Shown here: piece by piece, positions 44,801-55,824 of the stretch
How positions within the stretch are numbered: the stretch's first letter is position 1
Layout: each line of letters begins with the position of its first letter
Position numbers and translations under genes: made by a program
The notes under the pieces: model-generated
Database searches by the model: none
Told to the model about the DNA's origin: nothing
The model's input: the letters and a program-made list of their open reading frames with translations, nothing else
Source: Heloderma charlesbogerti
Lineage: Eukaryota; Chordata; Lepidosauria; Squamata; Helodermatidae
Length of the DNA stretch: 64,000 nt
NCBI GenBank assembly: GCA_026122225.1
Contig: JANEZZ010001956.1
Span: 1,056,501-1,120,500, forward strand
Direction of reading: 5' to 3'

Positions 44801-45068
44801 AAGGACAGATACTGAAGCTGAAGCTCAAATATTTTGGCCACCTAATGCGAAGAGAAAACTCTCTGGAAAAGACCCTGATGCTGGGAAAGACTGAAGGCAA
44901 AAGGAGAAGGGGACGGCAGAGGATGAGATGGCTAGATAGCATCACCGATGCAATGAATATGAACTTGAGCACACTCCGGGAGAGAGTGGAGGACAGGAAG
45001 GCCTTGGCGTGCTATGGTTCATGGAGTCACGAAGAGTCGGACACGACTTAACGACTGAACAACAATTG
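41820..45068 (+). mobile_element. BovB (RTE) LINE, nearly full length, broken
   Basis: A non-LTR retrotransposon inside BLOC1S6 intron 4, about 3.2 kb, the usual BovB length. One frame is open at 41871-43394. It holds the AP-type endonuclease, with GTWNVRS, GISELKW, IIGDWNAKVG and TWTSPDG visible; SDHELL appears as SVHELL and the Asp before YVLC as Gly, so two catalytic-site residues look changed. The reverse transcriptase follows in two further frames, with KAFDCVDH near 43940 and the YADD box at 44229-44240, then a C-terminal part (44626-45051) with CESWTIRKAE and WCWRKLLRVPWTARR. Lesions: a short deletion near 43305, a one-base deletion near 43989, and foreign sequence at about 44552-44613. 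The 3' tail is CGGACACGACTTAACGACTG. It is not functional as it stands. Confidence 0.92.
44552..44613. repeat. TTTA-rich fragment inside BovB reverse transcriptase
   Basis: Between LPTKV and KAMVFPVV of the BovB frame the expected few codons are replaced by (TTTA)n followed by TTTCTATACCGCCCAATAG. This phrase also makes up the 125-bp array at 32.4-33.2 kb. It may be the end of another retroelement inserted with loss of about 10 bp. Confidence 0.75.
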
Positions 45069-45199
45069 TTCTACTGTTTTTCTTTTCTTTTTTTATTGTT
45101 TTAAATTGTAGTGCACCACCTTGATGGCTTTTTATCATTAAGGCAGTATAAATGATGATAATGGTAATTATAATGCAAAATGTATGTTCCGAATCATTT
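45069..45199. other. Intron 4 remainder after BovB
   Basis: Short AT-rich sequence with LINE-tail-like TTAAATTGTAGTGCACCACC. Nothing coding. Confidence 0.5.
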
Positions 45200-45540
45200 A
45201 GGCGTTAGTGTCTATAGCATAGAATTTTCCCTTGACTAAAGCAACACCGCTCTCTCTAATAGCAAACTCAGGTGGTAAGTGCTGACAGAAAGTGAGCCAA
45301 ACAGCACCACTGAGAAACCAAGTGGAGATATCCACATTCTTGGGGGTACTCCAAGGTTTGCAGAAGTATGGAACAGTCTTTAAAAACAGAACTAAAGGGG
45401 CCATCACCCGATAACCCAATGGGGACAGCTTTTCCATGGAATATTGGAAAAGAAAAACGGGAAGTAGGGGGCAGAGAGTGGCATACCATACTTGGAGGGA
45501 ATGGCTGTTTCAGACACTGAATTGGGAACACTCCTGTTAG
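45200..45540. repeat. Unclassified dispersed repeat, inverted relative to 16.2 kb
   Basis: Contains CCAAGGTTTGCAGAAGTATG, the complement of the phrase at 16367. It lies between BovB and BLOC1S6 exon 5. No family recognised. Confidence 0.45.
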
Positions 45541-45726
45541 GAAGGAGGATACGCTGCGACATTTATAGAAGATCCCACTAGTAATGTTATATTAACGGAG
45601 GGGTGGGGGAATCTCTCTGAAGAATCCTGGGACAATAATAGCCAAATATCATGGCTACTGTACAGTCAAATGTAATTCTTTGTCTTCAGAAAAGTAACAT
45701 AATTTTCTGACTTTTCATTATTTCAG

Positions 45727-45846
45727 AAAAGAGCTCTCAAACTCCAGCAAAAGAGGCAGAAAGAGGAACTAGAACGAGAACAGCAACGGGAGAAAGAGCT
45801 TGAAAGAGAAAAACAGTTAACTGCCAAACCAGCTAAAAGAACATGA
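45727..45846 (+). CDS. BLOC1S6: BLOC1S6 coding exon 5, residues 127-165 and stop
   Basis: Acceptor TTATTTCAG ends at 45726; stop TGA at 45844-45846. It reads KRALKLQQKRQKEELEREQQ then REKELEREKQLTAKPAKRT, a highly charged single helix followed by a basic tail. Human pallidin as I recall it ends ARPAKRM. The 5.2-kb intron before this exon contains a nearly complete BovB LINE in the same orientation as the gene. Joined to the other exons the CDS is 498 bp with no internal stop. Confidence 0.96.
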   Translation, partial: KRALKLQQKRQKEELEREQQREKELEREKQLTAKPAKRT

Positions 45847-47150
45847 AAGCTGAACATGTATTGGCTTGTTATGTGAATTATAACATTCTCTGGACTTGCT
45901 GGGGAGACAGTGTTCTTGCTTGCCAAGAAGTCTATTAGAACAGTAATAATATATCCAGGCTGCTATTAACTAATCAGGAAAGCGGTTAAGAACAGGGAGC
46001 TTACCATTTCAGCAGCTCAAGGTAGCTTTTTGGCTCAAGCAATGCAGCATAATATTGCTGTGTCAGATTCCCCACCCCTCACCCCCAAATGGGGTAAGAC
46101 ATCATTTTAATGTCTGATTTTACAGTATCTTACGTGGTCTAGGCTGGCATGCACCAGTCCGAGTTTGAATGTGTTTTCTTAATAGGTATGTTGCACCTTG
46201 CTAGTTGTATTCTAGAATTTAAGAATAAGTCTGCTTCGCACTTCCTGGTTGTTATTGATTCTTCCTAGCCCTGTTGCCGTATATTGAAGAAGCTTTGCAG
46301 TTCTAGGGCAGCCACTGACTATGTATTCAAAGCCCTTATGGTAACTGTCTGTGTTTAATTTTAATGTGATCTGAAGACAATCTGGTACAGTATACAGACA
46401 AAGCCTCACTTCAGCATGTTCTTACGTTGTTAGAGTTGGTGGGATAAACAAGACAAAATCTGTGTAAAATCCGTTGAAATGAATGGGAGTGCTCTTGGAC
46501 AACACGGAGTTCAGTGAAGGCAATTGTATGCTTTACATGGCAAACCTGTTGGGTCCATGTACATTGATCTGGGAGCCCCTGAAAGGTTTCTTTGTGCCTG
46601 ATGGTTAGTTCTAGTTTTCATGGAAATATTCCATAACAAGGGATAGAAGAACTGTGTGCCAGCATATGCATCAGTGATCTTATAAGCACGAATGGCAAAA
46701 TGATGAAAGGTAGTAAGTCAGCATCATGTTCTCAAGTCTTTACTGCTTTACTTTAGTTAAAATGTTTTTTTGGTTCCATGTTGCTATTACTTGGTCATGC
46801 AAATTGGGAAAAAGGCCAAAACTAATCTCTAATTTAAAATCCAATCTATTTAGTTACAGCAGTCTTAGGGTCCATAAGGAATCGTCTGTAATAAACACAT
46901 ATAAAAGTGTTCTGCAAGAAAAGTAATGCCATTGTGTACTTCTCAGCCAACAAAAAGAACTGATAGATGTGGTGGTTTCCATTTATTTCTAAAAGAAATG
47001 TATAGAAATTCTAAAGTCCAGGAATGTTTCTGGAACTGTATAAATCTACTGTTAAAACACCTCATTTATTATCAGATCTAAATGTAATTAGACTGTGTAT
47101 AAATAGCTTCATTAAAATACGATGGAAAAAATAAAGAGAAACAATTCAAT
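45847..47150 (+). other. BLOC1S6: BLOC1S6 3' untranslated region (probable extent)
   Basis: AT-rich sequence after the stop, almost free of recognisable mobile elements, unlike what flanks it on both sides. It holds AATAAA at 46890-46895 and again at 47130-47135. The repeat-poor character supports a long 3' UTR, but the cleavage site is inferred. Confidence 0.5.
47130..47135 (+). terminator. Probable BLOC1S6 polyadenylation signal
   Basis: Canonical AATAAA about 1.28 kb after the BLOC1S6 stop, at the end of the repeat-poor stretch. An alternative AATAAA lies at 46890. Confidence 0.45.
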
Positions 47151-47742
47151 GAATTGTGGCACACCAAATGTTGACCTCCTACTGTCTTGTCTTTATATTT
47201 TGTTACTGAGTGTAGTGCTCCCCCGTCGCCACCTTTGGGGTGAAGGGCATGTTCCATCCTCCTCAGTCTCAGCTAAACTTCTATAGTGGTGACATCAGAC
47301 ATGTGAAATATTGTTGGGATTTCAAACATCATGGCAGGAGTTGTACGGGAATTTGTGATCATGTGTGATAAATTGTAATCCCCTTTACCCTTAGATGTAG
47401 GGATTACTTGCCTGCAGAAATACCTAATGGGCAGATAATGGCTTTCTATCATAGCTGCAGTTCGTTTGTTTATATCTTGCCCTTTGTAAAACCAGTAAAC
47501 GATAAAACAACATAAAAATATTGCAATTTGCCAGATTTTGCATTAGAAATTAGAAGCTGACCCTTCCCAAGTCTTTACCACATCTTTAAGAATACGTGTA
47601 TTGAGAGTTACTGTTTAAGCTTTTAAACACCATATCTTGTCTAATAACCATATTAATGTAGCATGTGTGTGGTATATGTATAGGACTGCTTTATTCATAG
47701 GACTGTGCTTTATTTAGAGCATAGTGGAAAAAATTTTTACTT

Positions 47743-48330
47743 TTCATGGGCTCCAAGATCACCACAGACGGTGACTGTAGCCATGAAATTAAAAGACGCT
47801 TGCTCCTTGGGAGGAAAGCTATGGCAAACCTAGATAGCATAGTAAGAAGCAGAGACATCACCTTGCCGACAAAGGTCCGTCTAATCAAAGCTATGGTTTT
47901 CCCAGTAGTAATGTATGGCTGTGAGAGCTGGACTATAAGGAAGGCTGAGCGCCGAAGAATTGATGCCTTCGAACTGTGGTGCTGGAGAAGACTCTTACGA
48001 GTCCCCTGGACTGCAAGGAGGTCAAATCAGTCAATCCTAAAGGAAATCAACCCTGAGTGCTCATTGGAAGGACAGATACTGAAGCTGAAGCTCAACTATT
48101 CTGGCCACCTAATGTGAAGAGAAAACTCTCTGGAAAAGACCCTGATGCTGGGAAAGACTGAAGGCAAAAGGAGAAGGGGACGGCAGAGGTTGAGATGGCT
48201 AGATAGCATCACCGATGCAATGAATATGAACCTGAGCATGCTCCGGGAGAGAGCGCAGGACAGGGGGGCCTGGCGTGCTATGGTCCATGGGGTCACAAAG
48301 AGTCGGACATGACTGAACAACAACAACAAA
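47743..48330 (+). mobile_element. BovB LINE 3' fragment
   Basis: 5'-truncated copy of the same BovB family. It begins at the GSKITTDGDCSHEIKRR codons, runs through WCWRRLLRVPWTARRSNQS and ends in the CGGACATGACTGAACAAC tail. One in-frame TGA lies at 48114-48116. It is very similar to the copy at 41.8-45.1 kb over the shared part, suggesting fairly recent activity of the family. Confidence 0.92.
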
Positions 48331-48594
48331 TTTCTGTAATTAGTGCTCTCTAATGAACATGTATTCATTTCTAATACATGCTTCAGGTATTGACTAAAAT
48401 CTCCTTACCCCACAGAAATTCTGGGAACAGGCTATGCCAGAGCAAATTGATTGTTTACCAGTCTTGGGAAATGAAATTGAAATCTCTAGGATGTAAACAA
48501 TATTCTACCGCATTACCTAATTGTGCATAAAATCCACTTATAAATTCTGCCATGCTTGATTCCCTTGATCTTGCACCCTATTGATCAAATATAC

Positions 48595-48672
48595 TAATCC
48601 TATGCATGTTTAGACAGAATAAAGTCCTACAACTCCCAGCATGCCCAGCTAGCCATCCTGGCTGGGGAATGT
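48595..48672. mobile_element. Half copy of the Harbinger-like fold-back family
   Basis: ATCCTATGCATGTTTAGACA, ACAACTCCCAGCATGCCCAG and TGGCTGGGGAATG; the right arm is truncated. Confidence 0.68.
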
Positions 48673-48774
48673 ACCAATTGGTAAAAGTACCAATTAACAA
48701 AAAGCTATCGGACTGTCTGCTAATGTTTAAAAAGCTTTGCCTTGAGGTCTGAGCTTTTACAAGTGTGTATTGGA

Positions 48775-48945
48775 GGGCGCAATCCTATCAGGATAGGCAG
48801 CCGCCTCCGAACTTGGAGGCAACCACCTGTCCAATGCAGGGCAGGAGCAGGGCGGAGGGGGTCATTCCCTTCAGCTGCCCTGCATTCGCAGCTAGACAGC
48901 CGATTTCAGCTGTCTAGCCACGGGAAGTCGGAGTGGGGAGGGGGC
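48775..48945. mobile_element. Truncated Harbinger-like element, long family
   Basis: GGGCGCAATCCTATCAGGAT, GGCAGCCGCCTCCGAACTTG and AGCTAGACAGCCGATTTCAG. It is inverted relative to 15198-15631, with one end missing. Confidence 0.7.
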
Positions 48946-50082
48946 GGATGTTTTTCCTTGATACAGGAACCCAAGGAGTGAATATTTTTAAAGTGCATTT
49001 ACGTGATAGGGGGGGAGTAGTGTGTGTTGCTGGCGCAGAGTGATATGTTATCACTTCCTAACACACCCACAACATCTTCGCCAGACAAACATGTCTGCTT
49101 ATTTAAAAGCTTATTTAAAGCTGGACCATTGAACTAAAGACCAGCAAGCAAGGCTTGATCTGCTGTACATACACATAGTGCCTGGACTGTAGATATGAGG
49201 TCACCCGCAGTAGTGGGGAAGGTCCCAATTGCTGGGATTGCAAGTGACTCTTGAGCAGGCCCTGAGCAGTAGAGCTGGAGGGAGGAGCTGCCCTTTGTGT
49301 CAATGCCCCTAAAGCAAGGTGGAAGCTTCCCGAAGCAGCTCTCGCCAATTTTTTTCCACGTCGCTGCAAACCCGGAAGGGAAAGTATTCTGCATATGCCC
49401 CAAATCATTTTCTAAATTATTATTATAGGCAACTGCTGCTGCTGTTACTATCGCATGCGTGCCAGGGCTTAAAATAGGTCCTGGAGCTACATTCTTTTTA
49501 TTACACTGTAGCAACTGATTTTAATAGTTTCAAGCCTCCCCGTTCTGACTTAGACACAAAACTTTGTTGAACTAGATGGACAGTAAGAACTGTATTGCAT
49601 CACACCAAGCACCCCTTCAGCCAGACACTTCCGAAGAGCCTCTAGTCTCAAGTAGGAAATTGTTGCCTGTTTCTAAACATGGAGGCTCCAAGGTAACTAA
49701 TATGGCTGATAGCCTTTTTGAGAAACGTGTCCTCTATTAATTTGCCTACCCTTTTAAATGGTGATTTAAGAGCATCGAATATCTGGTATTCTTGCACAAA
49801 AGGTTCCTTTGTGTGTCCTTTTTATCTCCTGCTAACCAATTTCGTTTGCATTTTGTTACGGATTATGGACCTTTGGTGGTAAACATGATATATCTCATAA
49901 ATAAAGGAAGCCAACGTGTATTGAATCTCATTTTTCTCCCTAACTGCCACTCATCCAATCCAACTTTGCTCTGATCTGTCTTTTTGTTGTTTTTTTTAAG
50001 TATTTATTACATTTCTACACCATCCAATAGCTGAAACTCTCTGGGTCATTCACGACAGTTAAGACATACTATAAAACTTTCA

Positions 50083-50200
50083 GGATTCAATCCTATGGAA
50101 GCTTAGACAGAAAAAAGTGCTACAATTCTCAGCGTGCTGGCTGGGGAATGTTGGGAGTTGTAGGACTTTTTTCTGTATGAACATGCTTAGGATTGCATCC
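50083..50200. mobile_element. Harbinger-like fold-back element
   Basis: GGATTCAATCCTATGGAAGC to GCTTAGGATTGCATCC, with TTAGACAGAAAAAAGTGCTA and its complement. Confidence 0.75.
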
Positions 50201-50269
50201 TTAAAGGGTTAAAGTTACAGTATAAAACCAGAGTAAAACCAGAGAGCAGTGTAAAGATCTAAAAATACA

Positions 50270-50695
50270 GTAACAGATTGAAAACAAACACTGAAGAGCT
50301 TAAAATGCCTGGGCAAAGAAGGTCTTCACCTGGTGCTAAAAGACCACAACATAGGCTCCAAGTGAACATCTTTGGGGAGAGCTTTCTACAGCCGGAGTGC
50401 CACCACTGAAAAGGCACTCTCCTATCCACCTCTCCTCATGTGGTGGTAGTGGGCACCTTAAGGAGCGACTCTGATGATGAAGTTAAGAGTCCAGGGCAGG
50501 AATATATGAGGAGATGGTCGTTCAGGTAGACTGGCCCCAAGCGGTTTAGGGCTTTGACAGTTAACCGCAGCATTTTGAATCGGGCCCAGAAAGGGATTGG
50601 AAGCCAGTGCAGAACACAAAGCAGCTCATAATGTTTTGAGGGGTGTAGCTTGTCCTCAGTTGCCCTGCGCTTTTTAATCAGCGTGCCCAAAGCTC
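50270..50695 (-). mobile_element. L2-type LINE fragment
   Basis: Complement 50690-50436 reads LCVLHWLPIPFWARFKML then TVKALNRLGPVYLNDHLL, the L2 reverse-transcriptase end, followed by a tail region. It lies just before the 50.9-kb CpG island. Confidence 0.65.
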
Positions 50696-50869
50696 AGGGG
50701 GGCCACGCACTTTCCTGTGCAGCGCGACCCGGTTTTTAATTGGCAAGAAAAGGGTTGCTGGGCTCAAACAACTCCTCCACCCCACCCAAAAACAAATCTG
50801 GGAGCCCTAGTCACGGATGAAAATAAATAGATGAAGGAAGGAAGCCGGCCGAATCCCTATAAAACAGAT

Positions 50870-51340
50870 CTGGGAACGCGTGGAGGGACTGTTGCTGGAG
50901 ACTCATGGCAGTCATTCAGAGCAGGCGTAAAATGCAGTCTGCACGCGCTCAGGAGCTCTCGGCTCGCCTCTTCTCCCGCACGTCTCAGCAGGCGCGGCGA
51001 AGAGACGGAGCCCGACGCCCTCTTCTTCCTCTGCCCCGCGGCTCCGCCTGTCTGCAGGGAGGCGTGTGCTTGCGCCGAACTCGGGCCTTTGCCCGGCCCC
51101 TCCGAGGGGCGAACCCGCGGCTCTTGCGCAACGGGCGGGCGGCGGCTCTCCGCGCGGAACGGCCGCGCACGCTGCGAGCAAGGCGAGCTGCGGCGTGGAG
51201 CGGGGCGGTTTGGCTTTTTGTGGCACGTGAGTACCCTGCCCCGGGACGATTAGGGGCGGCATTAAACTTGCACCTACCCTCTTTTCAAATCTCCCTCCGC
51301 CCCGCCCGCGTCCCTGTGCTTTTTAACAGCTGCACGAGGG
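50870..51340 (+). promoter_or_regulatory. CpG island with splice donor, candidate SQOR first exon
   Basis: A third strong CpG island, dense in GCGC, CGCG and CCGCG, bounded by AT-rich repeat DNA. A strong donor-like CACGTGAGTA sits at 51226-51235 at its downstream side on the plus strand. No recognisable protein domain is encoded here; the several ORFs of 60-146 codons are low-complexity, as in any CpG island. In mammals the gene after BLOC1S6 in the same direction is SQOR (sulfide:quinone oxidoreductase, mitochondrial). No SQOR-like coding exon was seen up to 64000. The assignment is by synteny only; a lncRNA promoter is the alternative. Confidence 0.5.
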
Positions 51341-52094
51341 ACTAGAAACTTAACAGGTGAAACTTTACCCATCATCACTTTGTGCCAGCAAGACGCCACC
51401 TCTTTCTGCCTGTTATACATCCATCCAAAGGCTCCGGAGTTTTAAAGGGTGGGAAAGTGATAATTCGAGGGGTGAATGTGTGTGTGAGAGTGGGGTGGGG
51501 TATGGGATTAGGATTTAATCAACTAGCATTCAGGGCCTGTTTTTTAGTTGCAGGGTTCATTCCTGGGACATGGTAATGAGGCGAGTATCTCTGAGCATGT
51601 GCAGATTAGCCACGGCCCACTAACCTACTAGCGGCATTACCCAATTCCAGAAAACTTAGTGAATCTCATTGTATTCATAGTTACCAAACACTGTGTGTGT
51701 GTTGGGGGTGGATGGGTTGTAGAATACATTTTGTGAAGAGGGCTGTGCCTTCTAAGATGGCCCCTGCTACCTGCCATGTTATTTATCTTAAGACAGTGGG
51801 GGCTGGTAGGGCAGATATTCAGAATTCTGTTGAGATTGCCAGAGGAAGACAGGGGAAGAAACGGTGTGGCTGTCTGCAGCTGCACACGTCCCTGGTTGTG
51901 AAGGACACAAGAGGGTGGAAAGTCACTACCTCACTTGCCCTCAATATAAAACCACATCTGTTTTAAGAATAATTATTTTTGAAGTGTAAGTCAAAATAGA
52001 TATTTTTAATCCATTCATCAACTCTGCAAGAACTTTGGAAGAGCCTTTCTTGATCCAAGGCCGGTCTGGCGAGTCCTACCACCTATTTTTCGCT

Positions 52095-52192
52095 AGATCG
52101 ACCTTCCCAAACTTATGCTGGTTGGGGGGTTCTGGGAGCTGGAGTCCAACACATCTGGAAGGTACCAGATGGGGGAAGGCTGCCTTTGTTCC
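52095..52192. mobile_element. Half copy of the CAGCCTTCCCC fold-back family
   Basis: GGAGTCCAACACATCTGGAA and GGGGGAAGGCTG are typical; the left arm is diverged. Confidence 0.55.
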
Positions 52193-52782
52193 TGCCTCCA
52201 ACAGCTGGCATTCTGTGGTATGTTATTGCTGAACATAGAGGTTCTCCTCAGCCGTTATGGCTAATGACTGTAGATAGCCCTATCTTCACTGAATAAATAT
52301 TGCAACCGAGTAATAGATGCCTGGATCAGAGCAGAGGGTCTTCAGGGGGTGGGGTGGAGCTCCTTGAGCACCTATACCTATATAAGTGAATCACACTACC
52401 TGGGAGTCTGGTGGGTGTGGCCAGCCTTAATGGGAGCCACATCGCCATCATGGAAACACATGGAAGCAGGGTGCTCCCTCCTCCTCGGGAGCGTGCAGAG
52501 GTCCTTAAGATTGCGTGACAGGCAGCAGTTCAGTAGGTGCAGCTTTCCCCAGGCTAGAGATGGTATGATGGGGAAAGCCGTGCTGGGTGAATTGCTGACT
52601 TTTCTACACTCTTTATTTTTATGTTTTAAAGCACAGTGCCCCTGTCAAGAGGTGGCAACTCTGGAAGTCAGATTCATTGCGTTCAGACCTTTCTCCTCTT
52701 AAGAGCCTCATCATATTGCATGTTTACCTGGATTTTGATGGGGAGGGGCCGTAGCTACTGGTAGAGAGCGTATGCTTAAGGG

Positions 52783-52972
52783 TTGTTCAGTCATATCCGA
52801 CTCTTCGTGACCCCATGGACCATAGCACGCCAGGCCTTCCTGTCCTCTGCTCTCTCCCGGAGAGTGCTCAAGTTCATATGCATTGCATCGGTGATGCTAT
52901 CTAGCCATCTCATCCTCTGCCGGCCCCTTCTCCTTTTGCCTTCAATCTTTCCCAGCATCAGGGTCTTAAGGG
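52783..52972 (-). mobile_element. BovB LINE 3' fragment, minus strand
   Basis: Reverse complement of the last roughly 190 bp of BovB: TTGTTCAGTCATATCCGACT, the CTAGCCATCTCATCC block, up to CAGCATCAGGGTCTT. It lies between a short SINE head (about 52738-52778) and an L2-type fragment. Confidence 0.88.
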
Positions 52973-53290
52973 TTAAGGCTTTGTTATTGCTGTTTAAAGC
53001 CCTACACAACTTGGGACCAGGATATTTGAGAGAGCACCTTCTCCCACGCCTGCCTGCCAGGTCACTGAAGTCATCAGATGAGGCACCCCTGGTGGTTCCA
53101 CATGGACCTGCAGTCTGCTTGGAATCCACTGGGAGTAGAGCTGTCAGTGTATTGGCCCCCTCTCTGTGGAACTCCCTGCCTATTGATGTCAGGCAGGCAC
53201 CAGTATTGTTTCATTTTCGGCACCTGCTGAAGACATTTTTATGCAAACAAGCCTTCCCTGACCAGCTGTGGTTTTATTGGCACAATTTGA
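52973..53290 (+). mobile_element. L2-type LINE C-terminal fragment
   Basis: Open for about 100 codons: LLLLFKALHNLGPGYLREHL, then AVSVLAPSLWNSLPIDVRQA and FRHLLKTFLCKQAF. Clear L2/CR1-clade reverse-transcriptase end, directly abutting a reversed BovB tail. Confidence 0.78.
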
Positions 53291-53407
53291 TTTAAAGGGT
53301 TTAATTCTGCATTTTGATTATTATTGTTCCCCTTTCCCCTTTTTATTGTTCATAGTTCGGACATTTTACTGCATGTTGAGTGGTATATACATCTTGAAAA
53401 TAAATAA

Positions 53408-53524
53408 GGGTGCAACCCTATGCATGTTTAGACAGAAAAAAGTCCTACAACTCCCAACATTCCCTAGCCAGCCTGAGACAGTTGTAGGCCTTTTCTCTGT
53501 CTAAACATGCATAGGATTATGCCC
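53408..53524. mobile_element. 117-bp Harbinger-like fold-back element
   Basis: GGGTGCAACCCTATGCATGT and CATGCATAGGATTATGCCC, flanked by TAA on both sides (53405-53407, 53525-53527). Confidence 0.85.
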
Positions 53525-53979
53525 TAATATACTTTGTCTACCTGGGGAGTCCCTTGAGTGTGTAGAAACCATTATATTTTCGAGTGGTCCCATTTCATGT
53601 CCTAATTGAGAGGCCTCAGGCCACCCAGAGTTGGTATTAGACAGGAGTGTGTGTGTGGGTGTAAGGCATTTTACCAGTAATGTAAAGAAGTAGTTCACAC
53701 TCTGTGCCAATAAGTTCCACATTCAAATTAGGGTAGCCCCCTATGCATCGCCTCCCAGAACAGGGGAAATGCATCACCCTAAAGGGGATGCAGCTTTGCA
53801 TGACCTTTGCACATGCTAATTTATAGGCATATAAATATAATCTGGTTAGAAATAATGACTATAAACTACTATATAACTTAAACAGAAATACAGTACCTCT
53901 CACCAGGGTGGGGAAGACTGTGACCTGTGTGTCTGCTCAGTCTCTTGTCCTGATGATAACTGTTGATGAGCAGCTTCAG

Positions 53980-54345
53980 AAGAACATAAGAAGAACCAAG
54001 AATACCAAAAATCTCAGCATATTCTAGCTTAACGCTCCTACTGCCCACTTAAAGCTCAGACCAAGGCTCCATCTAGTCCAGCATTCTGTTCACACGGTCG
54101 CTAACCAGCTGCCCACGGAAAACCCACAAGCAGGACATGAGTGCAAGTGCACCCTCCCCCCCATGTTCCCCAGCAGCTGGTGTACATAGGCACACTTCCT
54201 CTGAGACTGAAGGTAGCACATGACCATCAGGACGTGTAGCCATTGACAGCCTTCTCCTCCAGGAATTTGTCTAACCACCTTTTAAAGCCATCCAAGTTGG
54301 TGGCCATCACTACATCTTGTGGTAGTGAATTCCATAGTTTAACGT
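53980..54345 (-). mobile_element. CR1/L2-clade LINE 3' fragment
   Basis: AGAACATAAGAAGAACCAAG at the left, CCATCTAGTCCAGCATTCTG, and GGTGGCCATCACTACATCTT near 54300. Same family in the same orientation as the others. Confidence 0.8.
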
Positions 54346-54484
54346 CAAGGCTCCTGCACTACCGGTTATGTATCTTTAAATCAGACTAGGACTGGGTAGT
54401 CTTTCAAATAGAGGACTGTCCTCTGTAAAGTAGGACACTGGGCCACCATGCTATTATTGGCAAGCTATTATTTTCTTAGTGCCC

Positions 54485-54660
54485 CGTAAGGGTTTTCTGG
54501 CCTTGTTCCTGTGCCTTTAACAGCAGCCTGATACAAAGATATCTGAAGGGTTTCTTGCATGGAGGTAAGTGATGGGAAAAGTGTAACTTGCTTAATTTCT
54601 GCATGTCGGACTGCTATTAATGACACAGGAGCAAGGTCAGAAAGAAAGGTGGCAACCCAA
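54485..54660. mobile_element. Diverged fold-back element
   Basis: GGCCTTGTTCCTGTGCCTTT pairs loosely with GACACAGGAGCAAGGTCAGA. The layout resembles the AGGGTGGCCAG family (GGTGGCAACC follows at the right). Confidence 0.45.
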
Positions 54661-55824
54661 CCTCTGATTTGCAACATGGGTTTGTTGATGATCAATAATA
54701 ATGGGGTAATAATACTTTACAATAATGAATATGAAGATCTTTGAACTGTCAGAATGAACCCAGATGCTGTGGAAATAAATCCACAGAAGTTACTAGTCCA
54801 CAAGATTTTTTAAAAAATGTTGCATTCAATCCTAAAAGCATGTTCACATCTTTCCCCAAAATAATCATGATCATCCATGTCACATGTTTGCAGGGTAATA
54901 GCTGCAGCTCAGATGTGCATTAAATCCTCTTCAGGTCACTTCTGTTCAGCAGTAAATTAAGGCCGTAACCCTTTGCATGCTTAATTTTGGTTTGGGCTGT
55001 ATGTAGCATAAACAAGACCTTTGGAGGTATTTGCTTTATAGCCAGCGCCTTTACTACCCAGAATTGTTTTAATTTGCATTCAAAGGTGTGTTTTGCTGAC
55101 TTGTGGTTGCCATCTTGCAGCCATAATTCTTCTAAACTAAACATGTCATAGCTGTGCTCGGAGTGGAGATGCATATATGAGCCAAGATTTTCTGAATTGC
55201 ACAACCGGCCTCTCAAATTTAACTGTGCATTCTGCAATGGTGTTTATTGCGTGTTGCACCATAGCCTAGGGCATACATTCTCTTTTGGTCTAGCTGCATG
55301 CTGGGCAAAGCTGCACCTTCTCTTAAAAGCAGCAAAACAGAATAGGTTGAAGGAAAATTATGTATATCCAAAAATATAACAAAATTTTAATATAAATATT
55401 AATATTTCACACAAAATTTAAAGAATTGATTTGCAACGTCTCAGCCACCCCCAGGACTTAGTCGATGTGCTTGCATCTAAAAAAACTGTTTAGAACAAAA
55501 GGTTTGTTTATATTGGTTATAGTAAAGGGCTGCTTCAGGTGGAAGGAATTAGTCATTTTTTAATGTAGGGGGGAATGTTCCTTCCCCTCTTTCTTGCATG
55601 CAGCTACCAGTCACATGATGTGGATTTCAGTTTTTGTATATATAACAATCCCTGGTTCCATACAGGAATTCAAGCATCATGTTAATTTTGTTTTAGGAAG
55701 GGCTGTAATGATTCTTTACATTTTCTCCCACTGAAGAGGATCAGACTGGACGAAATGCATTTGTGATATTAGTATTGTGTACTTGTAATGGCTTGGATTT
55801 GGAAATCAGTATTGTGACTATGTA

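Noticed and set aside
41871..45051. Large endonuclease/reverse-transcriptase ORFs considered as a host gene
   Set aside because: All motifs and the 3' tail are those of a BovB LINE, and the frame is broken in three places.
45200..45440. Minus-strand ORF beside BLOC1S6 exon 5 considered as an exon
   Set aside because: Overlaps a dispersed repeat also present at 16.2 kb; no splice borders fit.
50831..51345. 140- and 146-codon ORFs in the third CpG island
   Set aside because: Arg- and Ala-rich, open in several frames at once; better explained by base composition.
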